From an uncultured Prevotella sp. (GTDB lineage Bacteria > Bacteroidota > Bacteroidia > Bacteroidales > Bacteroidaceae): a stretch of DNA of 64,000 nucleotides. The translations under genes were made by a program, and so were the position numbers. Below are positions 1 through 9,387 of the stretch, piece by piece. The stretch lies in NCBI GenBank assembly GCA_937922435.1, contig CAKZVT010000040.1, positions 139,169 through 203,168 of the forward strand, in the 5' to 3' direction. Positions within the stretch are counted from its first letter, which is position 1. Each line of letters starts with the position of its first letter. The notes under the pieces are model-generated. The model had not been told where the DNA came from. It was given only the letters and a program-made list of their open reading frames with translations, and ran no database searches.

Positions 1-937
1 ACTCTCCTCTGAAGCCAACTTCATCGGCTACGATACCGGCCAACTGACGTATGCTTAACTCACAGCCAGTGCCTACGTTTATATGACAGTTGCGTATCTC
101 CTTGTCGTCGGGATTGTAAGTGTCCTTAAAGTCTACGTTGAGCAGCACATGGACACTTGCGTCAGCCATGTCCTCGCTCCAAAGAAACTCACGCATGGGA
201 CTGCCAGTGCCCCATAGGGTAACAGAGCCAGGGGTTATGCCGAACTTTGCAAGCTCTGCCAATATTACATCCTCCCCACGGCTTCCGTCGATACCTTCCA
301 CAGGGCGCAAATCGAGGTCCATCCTCACCTCGTCCCATCGTTCTTCGCCAAGACACTTTGCCAAATATATCTTGCGAAGCATGGCTGGCAACACATGACT
401 GTTCTCCAAATGGAAATTGTCGTTAGGGCCATAAAGATTTGTAGGCATGACTGCCACATAATTGCAACCATACTGCAGGCTGAAACTCTCACACATCTTC
501 AGGCCGGCAATTTTGGCTATTGCATACGGCTCGTTAGTGTATTCCAGTTCAGATGTAAGCAGTGCGTCTTCCTTCATGGGCTGTGGAGCCATGCGAGGGT
601 ATATGCACGTACTACCGAGAAAGAGGAGTTTCTTCACTCCGTGACGGAAGCTCTCGCCTATTACGTTCTGCTGTATTTGCAGGTTCTGATAGATGAAGTC
701 GGCACGGTAAGTAAGGTTTGCCATGATTCCGCCAACATGGGCTGCAGCCAGTACTACGGCATCGGGGTGCTCACTGTCAAAAAAATCCTTTACAGCTACA
801 GCATCCAGCAAGTCCAATTCACGATGGCTGCGACCTATAAGATTGTCATAGCCACGCTGTTTCAAATTATTCCATATGGCCGAACCAACCAATCCGTGAT
901 GTCCGGCAACGTATATTTTTGCACTCTTGTCCAACAT
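1..937 (-). CDS. fcl: GDP-L-fucose synthase (3' end outside window)
   Basis: NADPH-dependent 3,5-epimerase/4-reductase that turns GDP-4-keto-6-deoxy-D-mannose into GDP-L-fucose in the cytoplasm. The reading frame starts at an ATG whose first base is 937 and stays open through 312 codons to the window edge, so the last few to about 50 residues are missing. A Rossmann GxxGxxG motif (G12, G15, G18) and the SDR triad (S109, Y138, K142 in YAIAK) are visible. It is the last gene of manC-gmd-fcl, the complete route from mannose-1-phosphate to GDP-fucose. The gap to gmd is 150 bp and contains a large A/T-rich palindrome. Fucose built this way is used for capsule or surface glycoproteins in Bacteroidales (family knowledge). 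Confidence 0.95.
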   Translation of the reverse strand, partial: MLDKSAKIYVAGHHGLVGSAIWNNLKQRGYDNLIGRSHRELDLLDAVAVKDFFDSEHPDAVVLAAAHVGGIMANLTYRADFIYQNLQIQQNVIGESFRHGVKKLLFLGSTCIYPRMAPQPMKEDALLTSELEYTNEPYAIAKIAGLKMCESFSLQYGCNYVAVMPTNLYGPNDNFHLENSHVLPAMLRKIYLAKCLGEERWDEVRMDLDLRPVEGIDGSRGEDVILAELAKFGITPGSVTLWGTGSPMREFLWSEDMADASVHVLLNVDFKDTYNPDDKEIRNCHINVGTGCELSIRQLAGIVADEVGFRGE

Positions 938-992
938 GATGTACAATTAATGAATAATGAAAAATTTATAATGAACAATCATTTAATGAAAA

Positions 993-1076
993 AAAATGAA
1001 TAATGAAAAATGAATAATCATTACTGCCATAAAAATTAAGCCGTAAGGCAATTATTCATTTTTCATTATTCATTTT
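993..1076. repeat. 26-bp perfect A/T-rich inverted repeat between gmd and fcl
   Basis: Bases 993-1018 are the exact reverse complement of 1051-1076, with a 32-base loop. The arms are built from iterated AATGAATAATGAAAA-like words, and related words continue on the left side from about 949. The element sits inside an operon between gmd and fcl, so it could be an mRNA hairpin that sets relative expression, or a passive palindromic element. A second palindrome with the same 26-bp architecture but different words lies at 41459-41541. Confidence 0.8.
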
Positions 1077-1087
1077 CATTAAAAAGA

Positions 1088-2173
1088 TTATTCAGCCATT
1101 TGAGCCTTGATGTAAAGTTTCTTGACAAACTTCATGTCATGACGTACCATGATTTTAACCAACTCCTCAAATGACGTTTTCGTAGGATTCCAGCCTAATA
1201 CCTTTTTCGCCTTCGCTGGATTGCCGAGCAATTGGTCAACCTCACAAGGCCGGAAGTACTTGGGGTCTACTTCCACAAGCACCTTGCCTGTAGCGACATC
1301 TATGCCTTTCTCATCGATGCCTTCGCCCTCCCAACGCAAATCGACACCTGCTTCCTTGAAAGCCAATGTACAGAACTCACGCACGGTATGCATCTCGCCA
1401 GTGGCTATTACAAAATCGTCCGGCTCGGGTTGCTGCAATATCATCCACATGCACTCAACATAATCACGGGCGTACCCCCAGTCGCGGCGCGCATCAAGAT
1501 TGCCGAGGTACAACTTGTCCTGGTATCCTTGGACAATGCGGCATGCTGCGAGAGTTATCTTACGCGTAACGAAATTCTCACCCCTGCGCTCACTCTCATG
1601 ATTGAACAATATGCCATTACAACAGTACATACCGTAGCTTTCACGGTAGTTCTTCATTATCCAAAAGCCATACAATTTGGCAACCGAATATGGCGACCTT
1701 GGATAAAACGGCGTGGTCTCGCTCTGCGGAACTTCCTGCACCTTGCCATAAAGTTCAGATGTCGATGCCTGGTAGATGCGACAAGTCTTGTCTAATCCGC
1801 AGATACGCACTGCCTCCAACAGGCGCAACACTCCGACCGCATCAGTTTCTGCCGTATATTCAGGGACATCGAAAGACACCTTGACATGGCTTTGGGCGGC
1901 AAGGTTATAAATCTCGGAAGGCTTAGTCTCGCCTATTATACGTATCAATGATGAGGAATCGGTCATGTCGGCCCAATGCAAATTGACAAGACGGGTTTTC
2001 TTCATGTCACGCACCCACTCATCCAAATACAGATGCTCTATACGTCCTGTATTAAATGATGAAGAGCGGCGCAGCAAACCATGCACCTCGTACCCCTTCT
2101 CTATTAGAAATTCAGCCAAGTATGACCCATCCTGACCGGTTATTCCAGTAATTAAAGCAACTTGTTTTTTCAT
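1088..2173 (-). CDS. gmd: GDP-mannose 4,6-dehydratase
   Basis: Converts GDP-D-mannose to GDP-4-keto-6-deoxy-D-mannose using tightly bound NADP+. The 361-residue protein has the N-terminal GITGQDGSYLAE nucleotide-binding loop (G10, G13, G16), the TSELYG segment with T138 and E140, and the YSVAK catalytic pair Y162/K166. All are diagnostic of the extended SDR GMD family, and the length is normal. It lies 31 bp downstream of manC and upstream of fcl on the same strand, giving substrate and product genes in pathway order. GDP-rhamnose or GDP-perosamine branches are possible in principle, but the adjacent fcl points to fucose. Confidence 0.96.
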   Translation of the reverse strand: MKKQVALITGITGQDGSYLAEFLIEKGYEVHGLLRRSSSFNTGRIEHLYLDEWVRDMKKTRLVNLHWADMTDSSSLIRIIGETKPSEIYNLAAQSHVKVSFDVPEYTAETDAVGVLRLLEAVRICGLDKTCRIYQASTSELYGKVQEVPQSETTPFYPRSPYSVAKLYGFWIMKNYRESYGMYCCNGILFNHESERRGENFVTRKITLAACRIVQGYQDKLYLGNLDARRDWGYARDYVECMWMILQQPEPDDFVIATGEMHTVREFCTLAFKEAGVDLRWEGEGIDEKGIDVATGKVLVEVDPKYFRPCEVDQLLGNPAKAKKVLGWNPTKTSFEELVKIMVRHDMKFVKKLYIKAQMAE

Positions 2174-2204
2174 TTTGGACTACATCTCCATATTATTTCT
2201 GTAA

Positions 2205-3272
2205 TCAGCCTTGTTCTGTGAACTGGGTTATGCGCTGTTCTTCAGAAAGCTTGCAAATTAGCAACTTGTCATCTTTCTCTGCTACAATATATCCGTCAAG
2301 CCCTTGAATTACAACACGTTTCTTGCCCAATGTATGGACAATACAGTTATGCGTGTCGAACAAAGATATGTTGTCACCTATGACACCGTTGCCATATAAA
2401 TCGCGTTTGGTCTGCGCCAACAGGGAACCCCATGTGCCTAAATCACTCCATCCGAAATCCGCAGGACAAACAAATATTTCCTCTGCCTTTTCCATTATGG
2501 CATAGTCCACAGATATGGATTCACACTCTGGAAACCTGCTGTTGATTTCCTCCTGCTCACGCGGTGTCCCGTATACAGGCAGCAGGTTTTCAAAGATTCT
2601 ACTTATAGTCGGCTGATAGACCCTGAAAGCATTGACTATCGTATTAACATTCCATATGAAAATTCCGGCATTCCAGAAATAGCTCTTGTTCTTTATATAT
2701 TTATTCGCAGTTTCCAAATCAGGTTTTTCCCTGAATGAATCAACGCGGTATATTTCCTTATTGCGAGGAGAACTTGATGACAAATCTGCCTGGATATATC
2801 CATATCCCGTCTCTGGCCGGGTAGGTTTCATTCCCAATGTTATTATGGCATCAGTCTCGTTGGAGAACTTGAGACATTGTGATACAACACGACGGAACTC
2901 GTCCGTATCCATCACTACATGGTCACTAGGAGAAACTACAATGTTTGCATTTCTGTCCTTAGCCTTGATTTTCCAACTTACATAAGCGATACATGGTGCA
3001 GTATTCCTTCTGCACGGCTCACAAAGGATATTGCCTTCAGGTATCTCGGGCAGTTGTTCTTCAACCAAATCCTTATAATTAATACTTGTCACAACCCAGA
3101 CATTTTCAGGACTGCACACCCCCTTGAACCTGTCAAAGGTAAGTTGCAGCAACGAACGCCCTGTCCCCAATACGTCTATAAACTGTTTAGGTTTTGCTGT
3201 TGTACTCATCGGCCAGAAGCGGCTCCCCACTCCACCGGCCATTATGACTAAATGATTGTTCGAATGAGCCAT
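2205..3272 (-). CDS. manC: Mannose-1-phosphate guanylyltransferase
   Basis: Makes GDP-mannose from GTP and mannose-1-phosphate. The nucleotidyltransferase signature (MAGGVGSRFWPMS, residues 11-23, followed by KPKQF) and later EKP and WNAGIF motifs are present. The open frame extends upstream to 3344, but those 24 residues are hydrophobic, low-complexity and A/T-rich. The ATG at 3272 gives a 355-residue protein that begins just before the conserved domain, so I prefer it. A -7-type box (TACCTTTG, minus strand, 3304-3311) sits just upstream. It has the single-domain form without a fused phosphomannose isomerase. First gene of the GDP-fucose operon. Confidence 0.93.
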   Translation of the reverse strand: MAHSNNHLVIMAGGVGSRFWPMSTTAKPKQFIDVLGTGRSLLQLTFDRFKGVCSPENVWVVTSINYKDLVEEQLPEIPEGNILCEPCRRNTAPCIAYVSWKIKAKDRNANIVVSPSDHVVMDTDEFRRVVSQCLKFSNETDAIITLGMKPTRPETGYGYIQADLSSSSPRNKEIYRVDSFREKPDLETANKYIKNKSYFWNAGIFIWNVNTIVNAFRVYQPTISRIFENLLPVYGTPREQEEINSRFPECESISVDYAIMEKAEEIFVCPADFGWSDLGTWGSLLAQTKRDLYGNGVIGDNISLFDTHNCIVHTLGKKRVVIQGLDGYIVAEKDDKLLICKLSEEQRITQFTEQG

Positions 3273-3345
3273 AAAACTGGAACTTATTATAACATTATAA
3301 TGACAAAGGTAGTAAAAAAAAGACATAAATGGAAAACAAAACATG

Positions 3346-3382
3346 AAAAAAGGCGGAATTTTTTAATTCCGCCTCCTTTTTT
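3346..3382 (-). terminator. Rho-independent terminator after xylA
   Basis: GGCGGAATT (3352-3360) pairs with AATTCCGCC (3365-3373) around a 4-base loop. On the minus strand it is followed by a T run. It begins 16 bp past the xylA stop and separates the xyl operon from manC. Confidence 0.85.
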
Positions 3383-3397
3383 ATGCGCAATGACACA

Positions 3398-4714
3398 TTA
3401 CTTGCAATACCAGCTCACAATTGTCTCATAGAGTTCCTGCTTGCCTGAAGTCTGCTTAGGCTCACCTACAGTCTTCGCATATGCGACAACATCCTCAAGT
3501 GAAAGCTTGCCTTCCTCAAACTCCTTGCCCTTGCCAGAATCAAATGATGCGTAACGGTTCTTAAGCATCTCGCAATAAGGAGACTTCTCAATCAGGTTGG
3601 CAGCGTTCTCCAAAGCGCGAGCCATTGCGTCCATACCGCTGATATGAGCGATGAAGATATCCTCCAAGTCGGTAGAGTTACGGCGTATCTTAGCGTCGAA
3701 GTTAGAACCGCCATTGCCAAGACCACCATTGCGGATAATATGAATCATAGCCTGTGTAAGCTCCCAGTTGTCAATCGGGAACTGGTCGGTATCCCAACCG
3801 TTCTGGTAGTCGCCGCGGTTTGCGTCGATGCTTCCGAGCATTCCGTTGTCAACAGCTACAGCCAACTCATGGTCGAATGTATGACCGGCAAGCGTAGCAT
3901 GGTTAACCTCGATATTAACCTTGAAGTCCTTTTCCAAACCGTGTGCACGGAGGAAACCGATAACTGTCTCTGTGTCAACATCATACTGATGCTTTGTAGG
4001 CTCCATGGGCTTCGGCTCAATCAGGAATGTACCTGTGAAGCCTTTTGAACGAGCATAATCGCGAGCGGCCTTCAACATTGTAGCAAGATGCTCCTTCTCA
4101 CGCTGCATCTGAGTGTTAAGAAGGCTCATGTATCCTTCGCGTCCGCCCCAGAACACATAGTTTGTTCCGCCGAGCTTGATTGTAGCGTCGATAGCCGTCT
4201 TTATCTGAACGGCAGCGCGTGCAACAACATCAAAATCAGGATTTGTAGCGGCACCGTTCATGTAACGCTTGTTACCGAATACGTTGGCTGTACCCCAAAG
4301 GTTCTTGATGTTGGTGCCCTTCATCTTCTCAAGAGCATAGTCAGTGATGGCATTCATGCGAGCCTCATACTCTTCGATTGTGTCGCCTTCGTCTACAAGG
4401 TCAATGTCATGGAAGCAGAAATATTCGATTCCAAGCTTTTCCATGATTTCGAAGCCAGCGTCCATCTTGTCCTTAGCACGCTCAACGGCGTCAGCCTTCT
4501 CGTCCCAAGGATAAACGCGTGTGCCACCACCGAACTGGTCGCTGCTTGCCGGGCCGAGCGTATGCCACCATGCCATAGCGAACTTCAACCAGTCCTTCAT
4601 TTTCTTACCCATTATAACTTTCTCTGCATCATAATAATGATAAGCTAACGGGTTGGTGCTGTCTGCACCCTCAAACTTGATTTTTCCAATCTGCGGAAAA
4701 TACTCTTTTGCCAT
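3398..4714 (-). CDS. xylA: Xylose isomerase
   Basis: Interconverts D-xylose and D-xylulose (also glucose/fructose) with two divalent metal ions, in the cytoplasm. At 438 residues it is a class II enzyme with the extra N-terminal segment. The catalytic His/Asp pair is in FHDIDL (H102, D103), followed by the metal-binding stretches VFWGGREGY, EPKPMEPTKHQYD and EVNHATLAGHTF. The gene is 62 bp downstream of xylB on the same strand and is closed by a strong terminator. No transporter or regulator gene is adjacent, so uptake and control must be encoded elsewhere. Confidence 0.97.
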   Translation of the reverse strand: MAKEYFPQIGKIKFEGADSTNPLAYHYYDAEKVIMGKKMKDWLKFAMAWWHTLGPASSDQFGGGTRVYPWDEKADAVERAKDKMDAGFEIMEKLGIEYFCFHDIDLVDEGDTIEEYEARMNAITDYALEKMKGTNIKNLWGTANVFGNKRYMNGAATNPDFDVVARAAVQIKTAIDATIKLGGTNYVFWGGREGYMSLLNTQMQREKEHLATMLKAARDYARSKGFTGTFLIEPKPMEPTKHQYDVDTETVIGFLRAHGLEKDFKVNIEVNHATLAGHTFDHELAVAVDNGMLGSIDANRGDYQNGWDTDQFPIDNWELTQAMIHIIRNGGLGNGGSNFDAKIRRNSTDLEDIFIAHISGMDAMARALENAANLIEKSPYCEMLKNRYASFDSGKGKEFEEGKLSLEDVVAYAKTVGEPKQTSGKQELYETIVSWYCK

Positions 4715-4776
4715 AATAAATGCAATTTACAGGTTATTAATAATATGTTAAAGTAAAAGGTCCAAAACACTATATA

Positions 4777-6276
4777 TCAAGCACCTACAATCCTTTGCAG
4801 TTTCTCTTTCCACCTTGTATACGCTTCAAGATACTCTGCACGGTGCTTCTCGTCCGGTTCTATGACAGAAAGTTTTTTCAACGACGCAAACGCCTCGTTA
4901 TTATCCTTATATATACCGCAACCCATACCAGCGCCCTTTGCCGCTCCTACGCTGCCGTCTGTCTCATACAACTCAATCGTAGCACCACTGACTCCAGCCA
5001 AAGTATCCCTGAATATGTCACTCAAGAACATGTTGGCCTTTCCAGCATGTATCTTACGTATGTCCATCCCCATCTGCTGCATTACCTCCATGCCATAACA
5101 GAAACTGAACACTATGCCTTCCTGTGCAGCACGCATGATATGAGCTTTACTGTGCTTATTGAAGTTTACGCCATGTATCGAGCAGCCGATTTCTCTGTTC
5201 TCAAGCACGCGTTCAGCACCGTTACCAAACGGAATGATTGTCACACCCTCGCTACCAATTGGTACAGAAGCCATCATATCATTCATATCAGAATAAGAAA
5301 TGCCTTCAGGAGCAACATTTCTGCGCACCCAAGCGTTCAATATTCCCGTACCGTTGATGCACAGAAGTACACCGAGCCTGTCCATATCTTTAGTATAATT
5401 CACATGGGCAAATGTATTGACACGGCTACGCTTATCATAATTCACTTCACCTAAAACACCATAAACCACTCCAGACGTACCTGCCGTTGAAGCTATTTCA
5501 CCAGGATTAAACACGTTTAAGCTCAATGCATTATTTGGTTGGTCGCCTGCACGATAACTGATAGGAGTACCCTCCTTCAAGCCCAACTCGGCAGCAGCAG
5601 CCGCACTCACTTCGCCCTGTATGCTGAATGTAGGGACAATGTCGGCAATCATGCTTTTGTCAAAGCCGAAATAATCCAGCAAGAAACCAGCCGCATCCTT
5701 ATTCTTGAAGTCCCAGAACATTCCTTCGCTAAGTCCGCTGATTGTCGTATTTATAGTTCCGCTCAGCTTCATTGCGATGTAGTCACCAGGAAGCATAATC
5801 TTGTATATCTTGTCGAAAACGTCAGGCTCATTGTCCTTTACCCATGCCAACTTTGCAGCTGTAAAGTTACCAGGAGAATTAAGCAAATGTGACAAGCACT
5901 TCTCTGCGCCAAGCTCACCAAATGCCTTCTCACCATACGGAACAGCCCTTGAATCACACCATATTATTGACGGGCGCAACACCTGCTTGTCCTTGTCTAC
6001 ACAGACCAAGCCGTGCATTTGGTAAGAAATGCCTATTGCTTTAATGTCTTCGCCGCTAACCCCGGCATCGCTCATAACTTTTTTCAAACTTAGTTTGGCA
6101 TTGTCCCACCACATCTGTGGGTCTTGCTCTGCCCAACCTGCCTTTATTGCGACTATCGGAGCTTCCTTTTCCGGATAAAAAGCTGAAGCTGCGCAGACAC
6201 CAGTATCAGCGTCCACCAATGATGCTTTTACAGAAGAACTGCCAACATCAAAACCTAACAAATATCTTCCTGACAT
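4777..6276 (-). CDS. xylB: Xylulokinase
   Basis: Phosphorylates D-xylulose to xylulose-5-phosphate, feeding the pentose phosphate pathway. It is a 499-residue FGGY-family kinase: the N-terminal phosphate loop GFDVGSSSVKAS, the substrate-binding MHGL, the AGDQPNNA segment holding the catalytic Asp, and the second ATPase loop (STAGTSG) are all present. It is the first gene of the xylB-xylA pair. Within FGGY kinases, the pairing with xylA and the MHGL/AGDQ motifs favour xylulose over glycerol or ribulose. Confidence 0.95.
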   Translation of the reverse strand: MSGRYLLGFDVGSSSVKASLVDADTGVCAASAFYPEKEAPIVAIKAGWAEQDPQMWWDNAKLSLKKVMSDAGVSGEDIKAIGISYQMHGLVCVDKDKQVLRPSIIWCDSRAVPYGEKAFGELGAEKCLSHLLNSPGNFTAAKLAWVKDNEPDVFDKIYKIMLPGDYIAMKLSGTINTTISGLSEGMFWDFKNKDAAGFLLDYFGFDKSMIADIVPTFSIQGEVSAAAAAELGLKEGTPISYRAGDQPNNALSLNVFNPGEIASTAGTSGVVYGVLGEVNYDKRSRVNTFAHVNYTKDMDRLGVLLCINGTGILNAWVRRNVAPEGISYSDMNDMMASVPIGSEGVTIIPFGNGAERVLENREIGCSIHGVNFNKHSKAHIMRAAQEGIVFSFCYGMEVMQQMGMDIRKIHAGKANMFLSDIFRDTLAGVSGATIELYETDGSVGAAKGAGMGCGIYKDNNEAFASLKKLSVIEPDEKHRAEYLEAYTRWKEKLQRIVGA

Positions 6277-6354
6277 ATCTAATTGTTTTTATTCATAGTA
6301 CGGATGACAAGGATATTCCCTACCACTTCCGCGGTTTATTAATTTATAATATTG

Positions 6355-6684
6355 TCAAAACAGAGACAACGACTTGTCTTCACAAGACAAATTCACATCT
6401 GCTGTTTCATTTTCCTCGTCCTTAAAATCAAACTGTAGCTGACGAGAAGCATTAGACAGGTTTAGGCGATACACGCCACGAACATCCGTCCGTTCAATAA
6501 AAGAGTCTACCGACTTGCTGTTCCTGGCCAAGAACCCAGATACATAACGATGCACATCACCTAAGGAAACATTGTCAAACAGGCTGTTCCTGCTATTAAA
6601 CACATGACGCGCTATCTTCCTGATGCTTAATCCCTTTGAACCAGCTTCTTTAAGAACATAAAGGATTTCGCTGTCGTAATTCAT
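6355..6684 (-). CDS. Small conserved protein with winged-helix-like N-terminus
   Basis: A 109-residue soluble protein that I do not recognise by name. The N-terminal two thirds (SEILYVLKEAGSKGLSIRKIARHVFNSRNSLF...VHRYVSGFLARNS..., then a beta-hairpin GVYRLN) have the helix-helix-helix-wing layout of small winged-helix domains. The C-terminal tail is acidic and serine-rich. Upstream on the same strand is another small winged-helix protein, separated by 67 bp, so the two may be co-transcribed. DNA binding is inferred from shape only; no target is visible. Confidence 0.7.
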   Translation of the reverse strand: MNYDSEILYVLKEAGSKGLSIRKIARHVFNSRNSLFDNVSLGDVHRYVSGFLARNSKSVDSFIERTDVRGVYRLNLSNASRQLQFDFKDEENETADVNLSCEDKSLSLF

Positions 6685-6751
6685 AGAATTAGAAGAAAGA
6701 AGGACCGGTAAACATGAAATGCCGACCCTTCTTTGATATCATTTCAACAGA

Positions 6752-7048
6752 TTAAGCCAATGTAATCTTGTTCTCTTCTGCCTTGATTTTGCCTTCTTTG
6801 AAAAGCCAACCCATACCGAGCAGCGTCTCCTCTTCAGTTATTTTTGCAGCCTTGGCAATCTCGGCAACACTAAGTGCCTTCTCCGCAGTTGCAAGAGCCT
6901 GGTATACGTCACCAGCCTTGAAGCCGACAGATTCTGCGTTGATGTCAAAAACAACCTTCTTGGCAGCACTTCTCTTAGGTGCCGCTTTCTTCTCACCTGT
7001 AGCCTTTGTAGCTGCAGTCTTCCTTACGGTCTCTTTCTTTTCTGTCAT
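6752..7048 (-). CDS. Winged-helix protein with Lys/Ala-rich tail (DUF2582-like)
   Basis: A 98-residue basic protein. Residues 1-32 are Lys/Ala/Thr-rich and histone-tail-like. Residues 33-98 (FDINAESVGFKAGDVYQALATAEKALSVAEIAKAAKI..., then GMGWLFKEGKIKAEENKITLA) match the compact winged-helix domain family seen in Bacteroidota (wHTH_44/DUF2582, recognised from pattern). Together they look like a small chromosomal DNA-binding protein. It sits between aspS and another small winged-helix gene on the same strand, 144 bp downstream of aspS. Confidence 0.75.
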   Translation of the reverse strand: MTEKKETVRKTAATKATGEKKAAPKRSAAKKVVFDINAESVGFKAGDVYQALATAEKALSVAEIAKAAKITEEETLLGMGWLFKEGKIKAEENKITLA

Positions 7049-7192
7049 AATCCAATTAAATCACATTTAAGTCTCCACTTTGTGGATGACAAAATTTAGT
7101 CTTTTGTCGATGCAAATATAATGTATTTCTTCAAAAGAATGACAAGTTTTTCAAAATAAAATCACGTCCAGAAGACTATTTCTTGACAAAAA

Positions 7193-8959
7193 TCACTTTT
7201 CTTGACTTAAATCAATCTTGATTTGCAATTCGTCAAGTTGTTTCGGGTCAAGCGGCGCCGGTGCTTCGAGCATCACATCGCGCCCACTGTTGTTCTTAGG
7301 GAACGCTATGCAGTCGCGGATGCTGTCAAGACCTGCCATAATTGACACAAAGCGGTCAAGCCCGAACGCCAAGCCGGCATGAGGAGGCGCACCATACTTG
7401 AAGGCATTGATTAAGAAGCCAAACTGCGCCATAGCACGCTCCGGCGTAAAGCCCAATATCTTGAACATCTTTTCCTGAAGTCTGCCGTCGTGTATACGCA
7501 AGCTGCCACCGCCGACTTCTATTCCGTTGCAAACAAAGTCGTAAGCCTTGGCGCGTACGCGCTCAGGATGTTCCTCAAGCAGAGGTATGTCGTCAGGGTT
7601 GGGCATAGTGAAAGGATGGTGGGTTGACATCAGACGCTGCTCCTCGTCGCTCCACTCGAACAACGGGAAATCGACAATCCAAAGGCATTCGAACTTGTCC
7701 TTGTCCCTAAGTCCGAGCCTGTCGCCCATCTCAAGACGTAGCGTACAAAGCTGTGTCCGTGTCTTGTTTGCCCTGTCACCGCTCAAAATCAGCAACAAGT
7801 CGCCGTCGTTCGCTCCTGCCGCAACTTTAAGCTTCTGCATGACTTCTGGCGAATAAAACTTGTCTATGCTGCTTTTTATAGTTCCGTCCTCGTTGAACTT
7901 GACCCACACAAGCCCCTTCGCACCGACCTGCGGACGCTTTACGAAATCCGTCAGCTGGTCAAGCTGCTTCCTTGTATAGTTAGCACAACCTGACACGCAT
8001 ATTCCTCCGATGTACTCGGCATCGTTGAACACACCAAACGTACCCGTGCCCTTCAACACATCCATCAGTTCGATGAACTCCATGCCGAAACGCAAATCAG
8101 GCTTGTCGCTGCCGAAACGGCGCATAGCCTCAGCCCATGTCATCTGCTGGAGTTTGGCCGGGAGCTCAACGCCACGCACCTCCTTGAACAAGTGGCGGCA
8201 CATATCCTCGAACAGGTCGATAACATCGTCCTGGTCCACAAACGACATTTCGCAGTCTATCTGGGTAAACTCCGGCTGACGGTCGGCACGCAAATCCTCG
8301 TCACGGAAACACTTTGCTATCTGGAAATAACGGTCAAAGCCGCTCACCATCAACAACTGCTTCAGCGTCTGCGGGCTCTGCGGCAGAGCGTAGAACTGCC
8401 CTGGGTTCATGCGTGACGGCACAACGAAGTCACGAGCACCCTCCGGCGTGCTACCTATTAATATAGGTGTCTCCACCTCGATAAAGTCTTTTGAATCCAA
8501 GAAATTACGTATGAGGATTGTCATGCGGTGACGCAATTCCAAGTTCTTACGCACTGACGGACGGCGCAAGTCCAGATAACGGTACTTCATGCGGATGTCG
8601 TCGCCGCCATCGGTATTGTCCTCTATCGTGAACGGAGGCGTTGCGCTCTCGCTCAAAACGTTGAGTTTCGACACAATAATCTCTATGTCGCCAGTGGGCA
8701 GGTTGTCGTTCTTGCTCTGACGCTCGCACACCTTGCCTTCCACTTGTATGCAATACTCACGCCCCAGCTTGTTTGCCTCGGCACACAAATCGGTATCTTC
8801 ATTCTCATTGAAAACCAACTGCGTAATACCGTAACGGTCACGAAGGTCGACAAATGTCATGCCACCCATCTTACGGCTACGCTGCACCCATCCGGCAAGC
8901 GTCACTTGCTTGCCTGCATCAGAAAGGCGCAGCTCACCACATGTATTAGTCCTATACAT
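7193..8959 (-). CDS. aspS: Aspartyl-tRNA synthetase
   Basis: Charges tRNA-Asp. The 588-residue length and bacterial insertion domain are normal. An N-terminal OB-fold anticodon-binding domain (LAGWVQRSRKMGGMTFVDLRDRYG) is followed by class II motif 2 (FRDEDLRADRQPEFTQID) and motif 3 (GLAFGLDRFVSIMAG). A canonical promoter lies 27-57 bp upstream. The cognate tRNA-Asp gene lies about 430 bp upstream on the same strand but has its own promoter and terminator, so the proximity is probably incidental. Confidence 0.97.
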   Translation of the reverse strand: MYRTNTCGELRLSDAGKQVTLAGWVQRSRKMGGMTFVDLRDRYGITQLVFNENEDTDLCAEANKLGREYCIQVEGKVCERQSKNDNLPTGDIEIIVSKLNVLSESATPPFTIEDNTDGGDDIRMKYRYLDLRRPSVRKNLELRHRMTILIRNFLDSKDFIEVETPILIGSTPEGARDFVVPSRMNPGQFYALPQSPQTLKQLLMVSGFDRYFQIAKCFRDEDLRADRQPEFTQIDCEMSFVDQDDVIDLFEDMCRHLFKEVRGVELPAKLQQMTWAEAMRRFGSDKPDLRFGMEFIELMDVLKGTGTFGVFNDAEYIGGICVSGCANYTRKQLDQLTDFVKRPQVGAKGLVWVKFNEDGTIKSSIDKFYSPEVMQKLKVAAGANDGDLLLILSGDRANKTRTQLCTLRLEMGDRLGLRDKDKFECLWIVDFPLFEWSDEEQRLMSTHHPFTMPNPDDIPLLEEHPERVRAKAYDFVCNGIEVGGGSLRIHDGRLQEKMFKILGFTPERAMAQFGFLINAFKYGAPPHAGLAFGLDRFVSIMAGLDSIRDCIAFPKNNSGRDVMLEAPAPLDPKQLDELQIKIDLSQEK

Positions 8960-8985
8960 AAACTAAAATTGCTAAAATTTAAGTG

Positions 8986-9016
8986 CAAAATTACAAAAAA
9001 TGCGTGAACGGACAAA
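8986..9016 (-). promoter_or_regulatory. aspS promoter
   Basis: On the minus strand, TTTG (9013-9016) is followed after 19 bp by TAATTTTG (8986-8993). This is the Bacteroidota -33/-7 pattern, placed just before the aspS start. Confidence 0.65.
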
Positions 9017-9085
9017 AATTAATGGTTAATTTCATATTATGAAAATTGCACAAAAAGGCTTAAAGACGAGGCGTGAACGCCGCTC

Positions 9086-9274
9086 TCATTTCCTTTTACG
9101 CAAGCGTGCAGCCAACAAGGACATAATACCGCCCAACACAGCGCCGCCCAATAGCCCGTAGGCAATGCCCATCTTGATATTACCAACCTTGTATCCGACA
9201 GCTACGCCAAGTACCAGACCTATCACCATGCCCTGCTCTACGACAAACAGAGCCATCAGTTTTCGTCTATCCAT
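9086..9274 (-). CDS. Small inner-membrane protein, two TM helices
   Basis: A 62-residue protein not recognised by name. Two hydrophobic, glycine-rich helices (about residues 12-30 and 36-55, with GLVLGVAVGYKVG and GLLGGAVLGGIMSLL) are separated by a short loop. The ends are basic (MDRRK at the N-terminus, RLRKRK at the C-terminus). Glycine-zipper spacing suggests tight helix packing. It stands alone between aspS and the tRNA-Asp terminator. The open frame and clear membrane pattern argue that it is real. Confidence 0.6.
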   Translation of the reverse strand: MDRRKLMALFVVEQGMVIGLVLGVAVGYKVGNIKMGIAYGLLGGAVLGGIMSLLAARLRKRK

Positions 9275-9317
9275 AAAATCCCAAACGCTTTATTCTAAAT
9301 TATGAATACCATATAAA

Positions 9318-9351
9318 AATCGCCCACAAAATCGTTGATTTGTGGGCGATT
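9318..9351 (-). terminator. Terminator downstream of tRNA-Asp
   Basis: The 13-bp perfect stem 9318-9330 / 9339-9351 encloses an 8-base loop and is followed on the minus strand by TTTTATATGG. It ends the tRNA-Asp transcript. Confidence 0.85.
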
Positions 9352-9387
9352 GTCACTCATAGGCAATTTATTGTAAATGAAGCCTTG

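Noticed and set aside
395..1003. 202-codon + strand open frame at the left edge
   Set aside because: Antisense to fcl, which has a full SDR signature in its own frame.
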